Positions 6,846 through 15,204 of a DNA stretch of 44,768 bases are shown one piece after another. This DNA is from Akkermansiaceae bacterium UBA1315 (GTDB lineage: Bacteria > Verrucomicrobiota > Verrucomicrobiia > Verrucomicrobiales > Akkermansiaceae). The stretch is from the NCBI GenBank assembly GCA_002307065.1, contig DBTN01000042.1, positions 630 through 45,397 on the forward strand, written 5' to 3'. Below the pieces are notes generated by a model. The model ran no database searches and was not told the DNA's origin. It saw only the letters and a list, made by a program, of their open reading frames with translations. Within the stretch, counting starts at the first letter, position 1, and the number at the start of each line of letters is the position of its first letter. A program made the translations under genes and the position numbers.

Positions 6846-9097
6846 GCGATGTCGATCTCGATGGATTTGCTCGTCGGCGTGCCGCTTCCCTCGGCCTGAC
6901 TTTCCACCGGAACGAGCACATTGGCTTCTGGAAAATAAGCGGCCGCACTTCCTCGTGGCATTTCATAAGGAATCGCCAGGAAACGTTTTAACACACGTCG
7001 CTGCTCACCCCAAAAGCTGGTGATGTCCACGGGTGTCCCGGGTTTGATGCCACGTTCTAACAGATCGTCCGGATTGACCAAAATTACCTGCCGGGCGTTT
7101 CCAATTCCGCGATAGCGATCGTTCGCCCCGTAAATCGTCGTGTTGAATTGGTCGTGGCTGCGGATCGTCTGCAAGATCAACCGTCCGGGAGCGCATTCAA
7201 ACGCATCCATCGGCGCCAGGCTGAACGATGCTTTTCCATTAGGAGTTTCCCAAACGCGCGATTTGGCGGAATTGGGAAGATAAAATCCGCCCGGATCGGT
7301 CGCCCGATCGTTATAATTTTCAAAACCGGGGATCACGCACTCAATGACGCTGCGAATCCGATCATAGTCTTCCGCCAACCATCGCCAGAGCACCGGGCTT
7401 TTCTCCCCGTGCACAGCCTCCGCGAGACGCGCGATGATTTCCACTTCACTTAACAAGTCTCGCGACGCCGGTGAAAGGATCCCTCGCGACATTTGAACAA
7501 CGCCCATGGAATTTTCACACGTCACAAATTGTCCATCACCGGTGCCGTCCCGCTCGCTGCGGCCGAGGCAAGGCAAAATGAGCGCGGTTTTACCGGTTAC
7601 CAAATGACTGCGATTGAGCTTGGTGGAGATATGGCATGTCAGATCACAGTTTCGCAGCGCCTGACCAGTAAACTCGGTGTCCGGAGACGCCTGGAGGAAA
7701 TTTCCACCCAAAGCAAAAAACACCTTCGCCTCACCGCGGTGCATCGCGAGGATCGAAGCGACGGTATCGTAGCCGTGCTTTCGGGGCGAACGGATACCGG
7801 TTTTTCGATCGAGCGCCGCCAGAAAGGATTCGGGCATTTTTTCAAAAATCCCCATCGTCCGATCGCCCTGCACGTTACTGTGGCCGCGCACCGGACAGAG
7901 CCCGGCACCGGGTTTCCCGATGGCACCTAGCAGCAAATGAACGTTGATCACCTCCCGAATGGTCGCGACGGAATTGCGATGTTGGGTCAAGCCCATCGCC
8001 CAACAAGTGATCAGCCTTTTCGATCCGCGACGAAGCGTTTCACCGAGTGTCCGGATCTCTTCCTCCGGCACTCCGGATCGTTCAACAATCTGACTCCACG
8101 GCGTTTCCTCCACCAAGGATCGATAAGATAAAGCATCCGCCGTGTGTTCCGAAATGAAGGCCTGATCCAAGACCGAACCCGGAGATTTCGCTTCGGCCTC
8201 GAACAAAACTTTCGCAATGCCACGGAACAGCGCCAAATCGCCATTGATTTTGACTCGGAGAAATTGCGAAGCAAGCGGAGTCGAGCGCCCCAGCATCGCG
8301 CTGACATGTTGAGGGTGGGCAAAGCCAATCAAACCGGCTTCTTTCAACGGATTGATCGCCACAATTTTCGTCCCTTTTTTCACCGCCGCCTCAAGCGTGG
8401 TGAGCATCCGCGGATGATTCGTGCCGGGATTTTGTCCCACACAAAGAATTACATCCGCCTCTAGCAGATCTTCCAGACTGACCGTCCCCTTCCCCACCCC
8501 GACGGCATCTTTCATCGCCAGTCCGCTGGATTCATGACACATGTTCGAGCAGTCCGGCAGATTGTTTGTGCCATAACTTCGGACAAACAATTGATATAAA
8601 AATGCGGCCTCATTGCTTGCACGACCCGAGGTATAAAAAATCGCACGATCCGGTGAATCCAGCGCTTGCAAATGAGACGCGATGATCTGGAACGCATCTT
8701 CCCACGAAACCGGTTCATAATGGCTGGCACCTTCGCGCAACAGCATCGGGTGAGAAATCCGTCCCTGCCGATCGTGCCACAAATCGCTTTGCTCCGCGAG
8801 TTCGGCGACGGAGTACTTCGCGAAAAAACGAGGATCCGCCAGTTTGCGCGTGCTTTCCGAAGCCAATGCCTTTGCTCCATTTTCACAAAATTCTGCCACG
8901 GAACGATGATCATCCGGGTCCGGCCACGCACAACTCGGGCAGTCAAATCCTCCGGCCTGATTCATTTCCATCAACCCCCGGGTTCCGCGAAACGGGCCCG
9001 ATTCTCGGAAAATGTGATTGAGAGATGATACCACCGCCGGGATGCCCGCCGCCCATGTTTTGGGTGCGCTTTGTTTCAATTTTTCTTCGTCAATCAC
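6827..9097 (-). CDS. FdhF/YdeP-family molybdopterin oxidoreductase
   Basis: A 756-residue molybdopterin-binding oxidoreductase resembling the YdeP branch of formate-dehydrogenase-like proteins. The N-terminus carries CPSC (Cys53, Cys56) and Cys71, the cluster region typical of this branch (GFDCPSCAWPDPDD). It is followed by the molybdopterin domains (YTSGRASNEAAFLYQLF, CHESSGLAM, CVGQNPGTNHPRML, RGHSNVQGDRTMG) and a C-terminal dinucleotide-binding domain. The physiological substrate of YdeP-type enzymes is unsettled; formate is possible, not shown. Translation seems to start at a GTG. It converges on and overlaps fdhD, which fits activation by FdhD; modAB at 21-22.5 kb could supply molybdate. 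Confidence 0.88.
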   Translation of the reverse strand: MIDEEKLKQSAPKTWAAGIPAVVSSLNHIFRESGPFRGTRGLMEMNQAGGFDCPSCAWPDPDDHRSVAEFCENGAKALASESTRKLADPRFFAKYSVAELAEQSDLWHDRQGRISHPMLLREGASHYEPVSWEDAFQIIASHLQALDSPDRAIFYTSGRASNEAAFLYQLFVRSYGTNNLPDCSNMCHESSGLAMKDAVGVGKGTVSLEDLLEADVILCVGQNPGTNHPRMLTTLEAAVKKGTKIVAINPLKEAGLIGFAHPQHVSAMLGRSTPLASQFLRVKINGDLALFRGIAKVLFEAEAKSPGSVLDQAFISEHTADALSYRSLVEETPWSQIVERSGVPEEEIRTLGETLRRGSKRLITCWAMGLTQHRNSVATIREVINVHLLLGAIGKPGAGLCPVRGHSNVQGDRTMGIFEKMPESFLAALDRKTGIRSPRKHGYDTVASILAMHRGEAKVFFALGGNFLQASPDTEFTGQALRNCDLTCHISTKLNRSHLVTGKTALILPCLGRSERDGTGDGQFVTCENSMGVVQMSRGILSPASRDLLSEVEIIARLAEAVHGEKSPVLWRWLAEDYDRIRSVIECVIPGFENYNDRATDPGGFYLPNSAKSRVWETPNGKASFSLAPMDAFECAPGRLILQTIRSHDQFNTTIYGANDRYRGIGNARQVILVNPDDLLERGIKPGTPVDITSFWGEQRRVLKRFLAIPYEMPRGSAAAYFPEANVLVPVESQAEGSGTPTSKSIEIDIAHSEPV

Positions 9098-9206
9098 CTA
9101 GCGGTCAACTTGCTTGAGAAATCCGGATTTTCAAGAACCAAACTCCGCAGGAGAAAGAACGATTCAAAGCTGGAAATCCTTTGCCCAGTTCGTTCATCGT
9201 CCGCGC

Positions 9207-10253
9207 ATGACCGCCGCTGATGCAGGATTCTCGATGCCACCCGAATGGGCTCCCCAAACGGCCGTCTGGCTGTCGTGGCCCGTCGATGATCCGCGCCACT
9301 GGGGCGGTGCAAAAAAAGATCTGATGTGGGCGAAGTTCGCGGAAATCGCGGCGGGCATTTCCCGTTTTGAACCGGTGCGGATCAACGCTCCCGGCGGGGA
9401 CCACCGGGCGATTTTGGATGCCTGCAACCGCGCAAAAGCCGTCCCGGAGCGAGTTGAACTTTTTGATCACCCGCACAACGACGTCTGGTGCCGCGACCAC
9501 GGACCGATTTTTGTAAAACACCGCGAAACTGGTGAAATCGCCGTCACCGATTGGGAATTCAACGCGTGGGGAGGCAAATTTCCGCCGTGGGATCAGGACA
9601 ACCTCATCCCCTCACGCATCGCACAATCCCTCGGTATGCGCTCGTTCAAGGGCGGCATGATTCTCGAAGGCGGCGCGATCGAGATCAACGGTGCGGGCCA
9701 GCTTCTCACAACTGAGGCTGTCCTTTTAAACCCCAACCGAAATTCGCGGATGGATCGGGATGAAATCGAACATCGCCTGAAAGCCGGTCTCGGAGTTTCG
9801 GAAATCCTCTGGCTGAGCAAGGGCATCGAGGGGGATGATACGGACGGCCATATCGACGATTTGGCTCGATTTGTCGACGAAACGACCGTGCTTGCCTGCA
9901 TCGAAAAGGACCCGCTTTCCCAAAACCGGCCGATATTGACCGAAAACATTTCTCGCATTCGTTCGCATTTGGCGCCCAACGGTCGCGCGTTTGAAGTGGT
10001 GGAAATTCCGCTTCCGGAAGCCTGTGAAGTTCCCGGCTGGCGCTTACCGGTTTTACCCGCGTCCTACGTCAACTTCCTGATCGTCAACGGTGGCGTACTG
10101 GTCCCGACGTTTCGTCAGGGAAAAAATGACGACCGCGCGCTCGGAATGATTCGCGAACTTTTCCCATCCCGGGAAATCATCGGAATCGATTGCCTGGATT
10201 TGGTCGAAGAGGGAGGAACGCTCCACTGCATCTCCCAACAGCAACCCGCCTGA
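9207..10253 (+). CDS. aguA: Agmatine deiminase / peptidyl-arginine deiminase family
   Basis: Predicted to hydrolyse agmatine to N-carbamoylputrescine and ammonia in a polyamine route. The 348-residue protein has the guanidine-modifying fold: WPVDDPRHW, NDVWCRDHGPIF, the conserved EGGAIEING and LLNPNRN, the catalytic His215 in DTDGHIDD, and nucleophile Cys341 in TLHCISQQQ at the C-terminus. The start MTAADAGFSMPPEW matches family N-termini; the frame continues upstream to 9114 without similarity. No carbamoylputrescine amidase is adjacent, so the symbol reflects the family rather than a complete pathway. It diverges from the YdeP-like gene. Confidence 0.88.
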   Translation: MTAADAGFSMPPEWAPQTAVWLSWPVDDPRHWGGAKKDLMWAKFAEIAAGISRFEPVRINAPGGDHRAILDACNRAKAVPERVELFDHPHNDVWCRDHGPIFVKHRETGEIAVTDWEFNAWGGKFPPWDQDNLIPSRIAQSLGMRSFKGGMILEGGAIEINGAGQLLTTEAVLLNPNRNSRMDRDEIEHRLKAGLGVSEILWLSKGIEGDDTDGHIDDLARFVDETTVLACIEKDPLSQNRPILTENISRIRSHLAPNGRAFEVVEIPLPEACEVPGWRLPVLPASYVNFLIVNGGVLVPTFRQGKNDDRALGMIRELFPSREIIGIDCLDLVEEGGTLHCISQQQPA

Positions 10254-10327
10254 ACGGATTGGGGCTCGCGATGGCGGGCTGCAATAGCCGATTCCGCACG
10301 CCCGGAAAGGGTTCTCTCTCATATATC

Positions 10328-10363
10328 GGATAGCCCCGTTAGGGGGGAAATTGGGGGCTATCC
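10328..10363. terminator. Inverted repeat / bidirectional terminator
   Basis: GGATAGCCCC (10328-10337) pairs exactly with GGGGCTATCC (10354-10363) around a 16-base G-rich loop, with AT-rich flanks on both sides. It sits in the gap between the convergent ends of aguA and the MscS-like gene and probably ends transcription from one or both sides. The rest of the gap (10254-10498) shows no gene. Confidence 0.6.
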
Positions 10364-10498
10364 TTTATATTTCGAGGGGGGAGAACCGAAACGCTATGGC
10401 CTCGGTTCAAATATAAGACAGATCCGCGCGGGAAAACGTCACAAAGAATTTCCAAAAAACGCGCAGTTTTTTTTCATCGGCACAGCGCCCCCTCTCCA

Positions 10499-11383
10499 CT
10501 ACTGGATTTCCTCGACTGCGGGGTGGGCAGGGATCGTTTCCAAGGTCAATCTAGTGTTAGGAATCACCAAGAATGAGCCATCGGAGCGAAGGAGCTTGGC
10601 GGTTAGCGGACCAATTCCTTGAATGATGCATGGCTCTCCTCCGATCTCGACGGTCGTGCCAGGTTTAAAAACGTCTTTTGCGTAAACCCCGGCAATCAAT
10701 CCTCCAGCGGCATCTCTCAACCCGAGCCCTAAGGCCAAAGCCATCGCCAATGCCAGCGAGCCCAACAGGATCTCAACGGAGGCGATCAACAATCCGGCTT
10801 GAATTCCGAGTTGAGCCAAAGCGACGGTCAGCACGATCACCAACACAAAACCGAAGACGAGAGATCCCAAGGTCTTTGCGTAATCCAGGCCCAATTTTCC
10901 GAGTGTTGCGATGGTCGCACGACGTAAAAGATCAGCGACGAAAAAACCGGTGGCGACGATGATGATGGCAACGATAGCCTTTGGCAAAAACCGGAAAACC
11001 GCCGCGACGATATCCGATAAATCTCGCAAGCCAGCGTTGTCCGCTGCCGCTTTCAGACTGAAAAGTAGGATCAACCAAAAAGCGGCTTTCCCCAAAAGAG
11101 CCCCAGGCGGAATTTTGATGCCCGCCGACGAAAAGGAGTTCGACAAGGAGGAGCCGTGAAAAAGCCGGTCCAATCCGGTCCGCGCGAAAAACGAAATCAA
11201 GGTACGCGCCACCACCAGGCCGATCACCCAGCCGACGAACGTGATGATCAGCGAAACGGCCAGTTTCGGCGTAAAATCGATAATATCTCTCCCCATCGAT
11301 GCAAAGGCATCGCGCAAGGCGGACAGGATAGAGAACGAAGTTTGAGCGAGGGGGGAATTCAAATGCATTTGAAAATTAGACAC
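10499..11383 (-). CDS. MscS-like mechanosensitive channel
   Basis: A 294-residue membrane protein of the small-conductance mechanosensitive channel superfamily, expected in the inner membrane. Hydrophobic helices lie near 41-60, 98-118, 131-153, 172-192 and 197-217. The last is the Ala/Gly-rich pore-lining type (LALAMALALGLGLRDAAGGLIAG), followed by a beta-domain at about 235-285 (FKPGTTVEIGG ... SDGSFLVIPNTRL). The C-terminal cytoplasmic cage of E. coli MscS is missing, as in shorter family members. Its start overlaps the 86-residue gene by 8 bases, placing it last in an operon led by an ECF sigma factor, which suggests envelope-stress control. Confidence 0.87.
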   Translation of the reverse strand: MSNFQMHLNSPLAQTSFSILSALRDAFASMGRDIIDFTPKLAVSLIITFVGWVIGLVVARTLISFFARTGLDRLFHGSSLSNSFSSAGIKIPPGALLGKAAFWLILLFSLKAAADNAGLRDLSDIVAAVFRFLPKAIVAIIIVATGFFVADLLRRATIATLGKLGLDYAKTLGSLVFGFVLVIVLTVALAQLGIQAGLLIASVEILLGSLALAMALALGLGLRDAAGGLIAGVYAKDVFKPGTTVEIGGEPCIIQGIGPLTAKLLRSDGSFLVIPNTRLTLETIPAHPAVEEIQ

Positions 11384-11636
11384 GGTAATCGTCCAGACGA
11401 TCGACGGGTCGCCCGGACAGAAGGCAAGATGAAAGATCCAGCAACGGCAGACTTAAACCGTTGAATGTAAAGTCGCCAAAAGCACGAAGCGAATATTCGT
11501 AGAGCGCCATGTCCGTGATCCGGTTCACAACACTTTCTGGTGGCTGAGGGAGAGATTTCGACCACTCGAGAGCCGACAGCTCCTGGTCGAGATCCAAAAA
11601 CGTGAGATCGAATGCGGTATTAATGGGAAGAGTCAT
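11376..11636 (-). CDS. Unknown 86-residue protein between sigma factor and channel
   Basis: I do not recognise this protein. It has no signal peptide, transmembrane helix or cysteine cluster; it is acidic in its N-terminal third, with a few hydrophobic patches (YEYSLRAFGDFTF, LSLPLLDLSSCLL). Its ATG overlaps the sigma-factor stop (ATGA) and its end overlaps the channel gene, so it is translated within a tight three-gene operon. The position next to an ECF sigma gene is where an anti-sigma factor often lies, but it lacks the zinc HxxxCxxC motif and membrane anchor of usual anti-sigma proteins. A cytoplasmic regulator is possible; the role is open. Confidence 0.7.
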   Translation of the reverse strand: MTLPINTAFDLTFLDLDQELSALEWSKSLPQPPESVVNRITDMALYEYSLRAFGDFTFNGLSLPLLDLSSCLLSGRPVDRLDDYRV

Positions 11637-12265
11637 GGTTTGCGGGGGGATGGTGGAATTTTCTCAACAACGTCCCAGGCGGTCTTAAACGCATCCATGG
11701 CGCGGTAGAGCCTCATCTTAGCAGCAGATACGCCGATGTCCAAAAAGGATGCGATTTCTTCAAGGCTCATGCCTGAAAGGTATCGCATCGTAATGATTTC
11801 GCGCTGCATGGGATCGAGGTGTCGGAGGGCGTCCTGGATGCGATCCGCCGCCGGATCGTCGAAAGAAGCGGATTCTGGACGGAATTGCTGATTGGATGCG
11901 AGCGCATCTTCGGCTTTTTTCCGGGTCTTGTTCTTTGAGATGCGATTTCGAGCAACGTTTAGCACAATAATGTAAAGCCACGATCGAAATGCCGATCGCC
12001 CTTCGAATGTCGCCAACTTGTGAAAAACATGGAGCATCGCATCTTGGGCGACCTCTTCGGAGTCTTCCCGGCTGTCCAGAACGCGCATGGCGACATGGTA
12101 AGCAAACGGATAATGTCGGCGAACCAAGGCTTGATAAGAAGTCGTCTGGTCTGGCAGCTCCCGCAAACATCTCTTGATCAGGGTAACGTCATCGACTTCC
12201 TCCCTTTCGAGGAAAGCGGTCGACGAGGAAGATGGGTAATCTTCCGGATTTCCGGGGGGAATCAT
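11633..12265 (-). CDS. ECF-subfamily RNA polymerase sigma factor
   Basis: A 210-residue alternative sigma factor. Region 2 spans about 45-110 (YQALVRRHYPFAYHVAMRVL, EEVAQDAMLHVFHKL, FRSWLYIIVLNVARNRI), with a basic linker KNKTRKKAED. Region 4 spans about 142-195 with a helix-turn-helix (LSGMSLEEIASFLDIGVSAAKMRLYRAM). There is no region 1 or 3, as expected for the ECF class. It leads the operon sigma - 86-residue unknown - MscS-like channel. A promoter-like sequence lies about 47 bases upstream. Confidence 0.93.
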   Translation of the reverse strand: MIPPGNPEDYPSSSSTAFLEREEVDDVTLIKRCLRELPDQTTSYQALVRRHYPFAYHVAMRVLDSREDSEEVAQDAMLHVFHKLATFEGRSAFRSWLYIIVLNVARNRISKNKTRKKAEDALASNQQFRPESASFDDPAADRIQDALRHLDPMQREIITMRYLSGMSLEEIASFLDIGVSAAKMRLYRAMDAFKTAWDVVEKIPPSPRKP

Positions 12266-12311
12266 GGATTTGGGGGGAATCGCATTCCCGCAAGCCGCGC
12301 GGGACGTCGTC

Positions 12312-12340
12312 TTTATATCGCTCTCAGATTCTCATTGCCA
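12312..12340 (-). promoter_or_regulatory. Candidate promoter of the sigma-factor operon
   Basis: On the minus strand, TGGCAA (12335-12340) and TATAAA (12312-12317) are separated by 17 bases, upstream of the sigma start. This resembles a housekeeping promoter. No obvious ECF autoregulatory box (GGAAC/GTC) was seen. Confidence 0.42.
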
Positions 12341-12401
12341 GCACGGTTTCTTCCAATTTGGGAATAAATACGTCGATCCCTCGGTTTTGACGCCGAGCCT
12401 T

Positions 12402-13910
12402 TTAGATGCCGGTGGTGATTTCGCAACCGGGGAGCTTTTCTTTGAGGATGGCGATGGTTTCCGGGCTGACTGCGGTTTGCCAAAGAAAGAGTCTCTTAAG
12501 GTTTGTCAGACCTGCTAACTTCCGCACCCCCGCATCGGTGACTTGGGTGCCATAGAGGTTGATCGATTCGAGTTTTTGCAATTTCAGCAAGGTTTCCAAC
12601 GAGACGTCCGTGACCCCGGTTTCCGCCAAACGGATCAGACGTAGATTTTCCGCAGAGGAGAGAAGTGCAACCGTGGCATCCGTGACCTTCGTGGCGGAAA
12701 GATCCACGGTGACGAGTTGGGGAATGACAGACTCGATTTTTTTGAAACCGTCATCGTCCAGATTTCCCCGAAGTGAAACCGCGGTAAAGGTGAGATTTGG
12801 CGACTCTTCCGACTCAAATCCCAAGGCCCCCGGGAAATCGTTCGAAAGCTGGGCAACTAGGGATTTAAGATCGTCCCCGGGCGCGACCGGTTTTGCTTCC
12901 GCTCCGGCAGGTGCGGAAAACGGAGCAAGTTGCTTGAGCGCTTGCTGGACCGGGGCAGGAATCTCGAATTCGCTGAGCTTTTTGGCCGGATCCGCACCAC
13001 TGTCGAGCCACCACTTGATGATCACCAGCTCGTGAGGTTCCACCTGCGGTTTACCTTCCGGTGGCATGCGTTCGTCATCGTCTTCTTCCAATTCCATACG
13101 GATGACAATGTTGCTATTGTCCGCATCCCCCGGGATGATTCCCTCCCCTTCTTTCCCGCCTTTGACGAGCAGGTCGAAGGTATCCATCCGCAGCCGGCCT
13201 TTGGCCTTGTCCGCCTTGTGGCACTGGACGCAACGACGTTCGAAAATCGGTGCGACGATATCGGCATAAACGATCTGATCTTCGTTTTTAACCTCCTCCT
13301 TCGGCTTCTCGTTCACCTCAAGGCCCAGCAATTTCCGGATCGGAGCGGGAGCATAATCGGTTAAATAACTGCTGCCGTGAGTGATCGATGCGCCATCATG
13401 ACTGGCAAAACCCATCACCGCCACACTGCCAAAAAGCAGCAACCGGTAAAAAGCCTGATTGCCCGCTACCGCGGCGGTCCATGCCTTGATGACAAAGGTC
13501 AAAACCGCAATCACCGCAAAAATCAGTCCTCCCCAAAGGTGCCTGTCCGCGAGCGCGTTGTCCTCATAACCGCCGCCGTGATAGAGGAGAAACCCGGCGA
13601 CTACCGCCAAGATCGCGCTCGCCGCACCAAAAAACATCGGGAAAAGCGTCGTTTCTCGCCTCTCCCCTCCCCGTCGGAAAAAAATCAACCCGAGCTCCTG
13701 AAACAGAATTAAGCTGAAAACCCCAATCGGCAAATGCAGCAAAACCGGGTGAAAATGCCCGAGAAACCGAACCATGTCCGGCATTTTTTCGCCGTCGGGC
13801 GCCCCCGCTAAAATCGGCATCGCGATCAAACCGGCGATCGCCAGCAATCCAAAAAAAGTCAGCGCCCAAGGGCGCCTGACGCGAGTGACGGGTTCAACGG
13901 GATCTGCCAT
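12402..13910 (-). CDS. DUF2231 membrane protein fused to cytochrome c and leucine-rich repeats
   Basis: A 502-residue fusion typical of Planctomycetes and Verrucomicrobia. Residues 15-185 hold about five membrane helices of the DUF2231 type (LGHFHPVLLHLPIGVFSLILF). Next is a planctomycete-type cytochrome c domain with one haem site, CVQCH at 227-231, and an axial-ligand candidate Met in ERMPPEG. The C-terminal part (about 370-502) has leucine-rich repeats (VTVDLSATKVTDATVALL, LESINLYGTQVTDAGVRKL). An inner-membrane electron-transfer or binding role is likely; no partner is known. The gene stands alone ahead of the sigma operon. Confidence 0.85.
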   Translation of the reverse strand: MADPVEPVTRVRRPWALTFFGLLAIAGLIAMPILAGAPDGEKMPDMVRFLGHFHPVLLHLPIGVFSLILFQELGLIFFRRGGERRETTLFPMFFGAASAILAVVAGFLLYHGGGYEDNALADRHLWGGLIFAVIAVLTFVIKAWTAAVAGNQAFYRLLLFGSVAVMGFASHDGASITHGSSYLTDYAPAPIRKLLGLEVNEKPKEEVKNEDQIVYADIVAPIFERRCVQCHKADKAKGRLRMDTFDLLVKGGKEGEGIIPGDADNSNIVIRMELEEDDDERMPPEGKPQVEPHELVIIKWWLDSGADPAKKLSEFEIPAPVQQALKQLAPFSAPAGAEAKPVAPGDDLKSLVAQLSNDFPGALGFESEESPNLTFTAVSLRGNLDDDGFKKIESVIPQLVTVDLSATKVTDATVALLSSAENLRLIRLAETGVTDVSLETLLKLQKLESINLYGTQVTDAGVRKLAGLTNLKRLFLWQTAVSPETIAILKEKLPGCEITTGI

Positions 13911-13965
13911 AAGAAGGAAAGGTTACGAAAAGCTACCCCTTTTTCTTCCATGCCCCTGCAGGAAA

Positions 13966-14217
13966 TCAAACATCAACCGTCGAGGCCGCCGCTTTCGAAC
14001 CCGGGTTTGAGCGCTTTGTCGTGTTTTTTGTTTTTCTCCATTTTCCTAAAAACGGAATCCAGCGAGCGACGTCGTAGCCGAGAGAACTCATGCATTTGAC
14101 AAAAATCGCCAATGCCACTCCCTCATCGATCAACGGCAACGGGTCAAAGATCGGCCCCATCACCAATAAATAAAGGCCGGAAAAAATCGCGAAAAACCAG
14201 AGGATCGTTCGTTTCAT
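13966..14217 (-). CDS. Small membrane protein, unknown
   Basis: An 83-residue protein with hydrophobic stretches at about 5-27 and 31-47, and a basic C-terminal tail (WRKTKNTTKRSNPGSKAA). The DPLPLIDEGVALAIF segment recalls small membrane proteins of the DUF1232/YkvA type, but the match is weak and I assign no function. It lies 60 bases downstream of the transglutaminase gene, past a hairpin, and may be the last gene of that operon. Confidence 0.65.
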   Translation of the reverse strand: MKRTILWFFAIFSGLYLLVMGPIFDPLPLIDEGVALAIFVKCMSSLGYDVARWIPFLGKWRKTKNTTKRSNPGSKAAASTVDV

Positions 14218-14253
14218 GACATTTTATAAACGTCGCCCATTCGGTATAAATTT

Positions 14254-14276
14254 CCAGTCGGTTTCCAACCGACCGG
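14254..14276 (-). terminator. Hairpin after the transglutaminase gene
   Basis: CCAGTCGGTT (14254-14263) and AACCGACCGG (14267-14276) form a 10-bp stem with one G-T pair and a 3-base loop. On the minus strand it starts just past the transglutaminase stop and is followed by AAATTTAT rather than a strong T-tract, so it may attenuate rather than fully stop transcription. It overlaps an ACCGGTTT octamer at 14272-14279. Confidence 0.4.
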
Positions 14277-14277
14277 T

Positions 14278-15201
14278 TTACACGATCTTTTCCACCAAAA
14301 CCTCGACGTCCATCCGGCAACTTGCCGTTCCACGATAGGACCCACCCACCGGAGCAACGTCTTCATAATCACGACCTACCGCGATTTTCACGTAGCGCTC
14401 GTCGGCCAAATTGTTGTTCGTCGGATCAAATCCGATCCAGCCGATTTCTGGCAAATAAACCTCGCACCAGGCGTGCGAAGCTTGTGCCCCCACCAAGGTA
14501 TCGCGCGGACCGTTGTAAAGATAACCCGAGGCATAACGCGCCGGAATTCCGACCGACCGACAAAGCCCAAGCATCACATGCGTGAAATCCTGACACACAC
14601 CGCGCCGCAGTTGAAACGCTTCCTCCAAATGGGTGCTCACACTGGTCGTGCCCGCCGCGTACAGAAACTCCCGGTGAATCCAGTTCATGAAGGCCATCGC
14701 CTGATCAAAAACCGGGAAAATCCCCTGAATCAAATCCAGTGCCTGCCGCCAGATGTCAGGATGTTTCGAAACCCACCGGCTTTCCTGCAAATACAGCCAA
14801 GTTTGCTCCATGATGGCGACTCCCGAGTAGGCAGAAAGCGGTGCCGAACGACTCACCTCCGGAATTTCCAACGGCAAATTGTGCACTCGAATTCGACTTT
14901 CGATCTCCAGCCGCACGTGAGGTGAAGAGAGCTCGAAATGATGCGTTACATTGTCGAACAAATCCGTAAACCGCCGCAGGCGCGTCGCCGGAAGAACCCG
15001 AATGATCGCCGAAAGCGTTTTTTGGAACGGAAACGTCCGCGGTTCCAAATGCAGCGTGTTGATGCTTTCGGAAACCGGTGAGGCGTAGTTAAAAATCGTC
15101 CGATGAGTGACCGCCAACTTCGTGCCCGAACGCGAATTTTCCGGATTGGAAAATAAATCCGACCCCGGCGGCAAGGGGACGGATGGCTGGGACGAGTTCA
15201 C
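14278..15201 (-). CDS. Transglutaminase-like protein of the ATP-grasp/alpha-E cluster
   Basis: A 307-residue papain-fold protein with the bacterial transglutaminase N-terminal domain (VTHRTIFNYASPVSESINTLHLEPR at about 31-55). The catalytic triad is Cys203 (RRGVCQDFTHV), His243 (ASHAWCEVYL) and Asp259 (GFDPTNN). Proteins of this kind are proteases or amidases acting on peptide bonds rather than cross-linkers. It is the third gene of the conserved trio with the alpha-E and ATP-grasp proteins, 3 bases downstream of alpha-E. The trio is thought to make and process a small peptide-like product, still poorly known. Confidence 0.9.
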   Translation of the reverse strand: MNSSQPSVPLPPGSDLFSNPENSRSGTKLAVTHRTIFNYASPVSESINTLHLEPRTFPFQKTLSAIIRVLPATRLRRFTDLFDNVTHHFELSSPHVRLEIESRIRVHNLPLEIPEVSRSAPLSAYSGVAIMEQTWLYLQESRWVSKHPDIWRQALDLIQGIFPVFDQAMAFMNWIHREFLYAAGTTSVSTHLEEAFQLRRGVCQDFTHVMLGLCRSVGIPARYASGYLYNGPRDTLVGAQASHAWCEVYLPEIGWIGFDPTNNNLADERYVKIAVGRDYEDVAPVGGSYRGTASCRMDVEVLVEKIV

Positions 15202-15204
15202 AAC

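Noticed and set aside
10440..10498. A/T-rich stem near AAAAAAC-GCGCA-GTTTTTT after the MscS-like gene
   Set aside because: The stem is almost all A-T pairs, so I do not call it a terminator.
12376..12400. Small CTCGG / CCGAG hairpin after the cytochrome-LRR gene
   Set aside because: Only five pairs and no T-tract; not distinguishable from chance.
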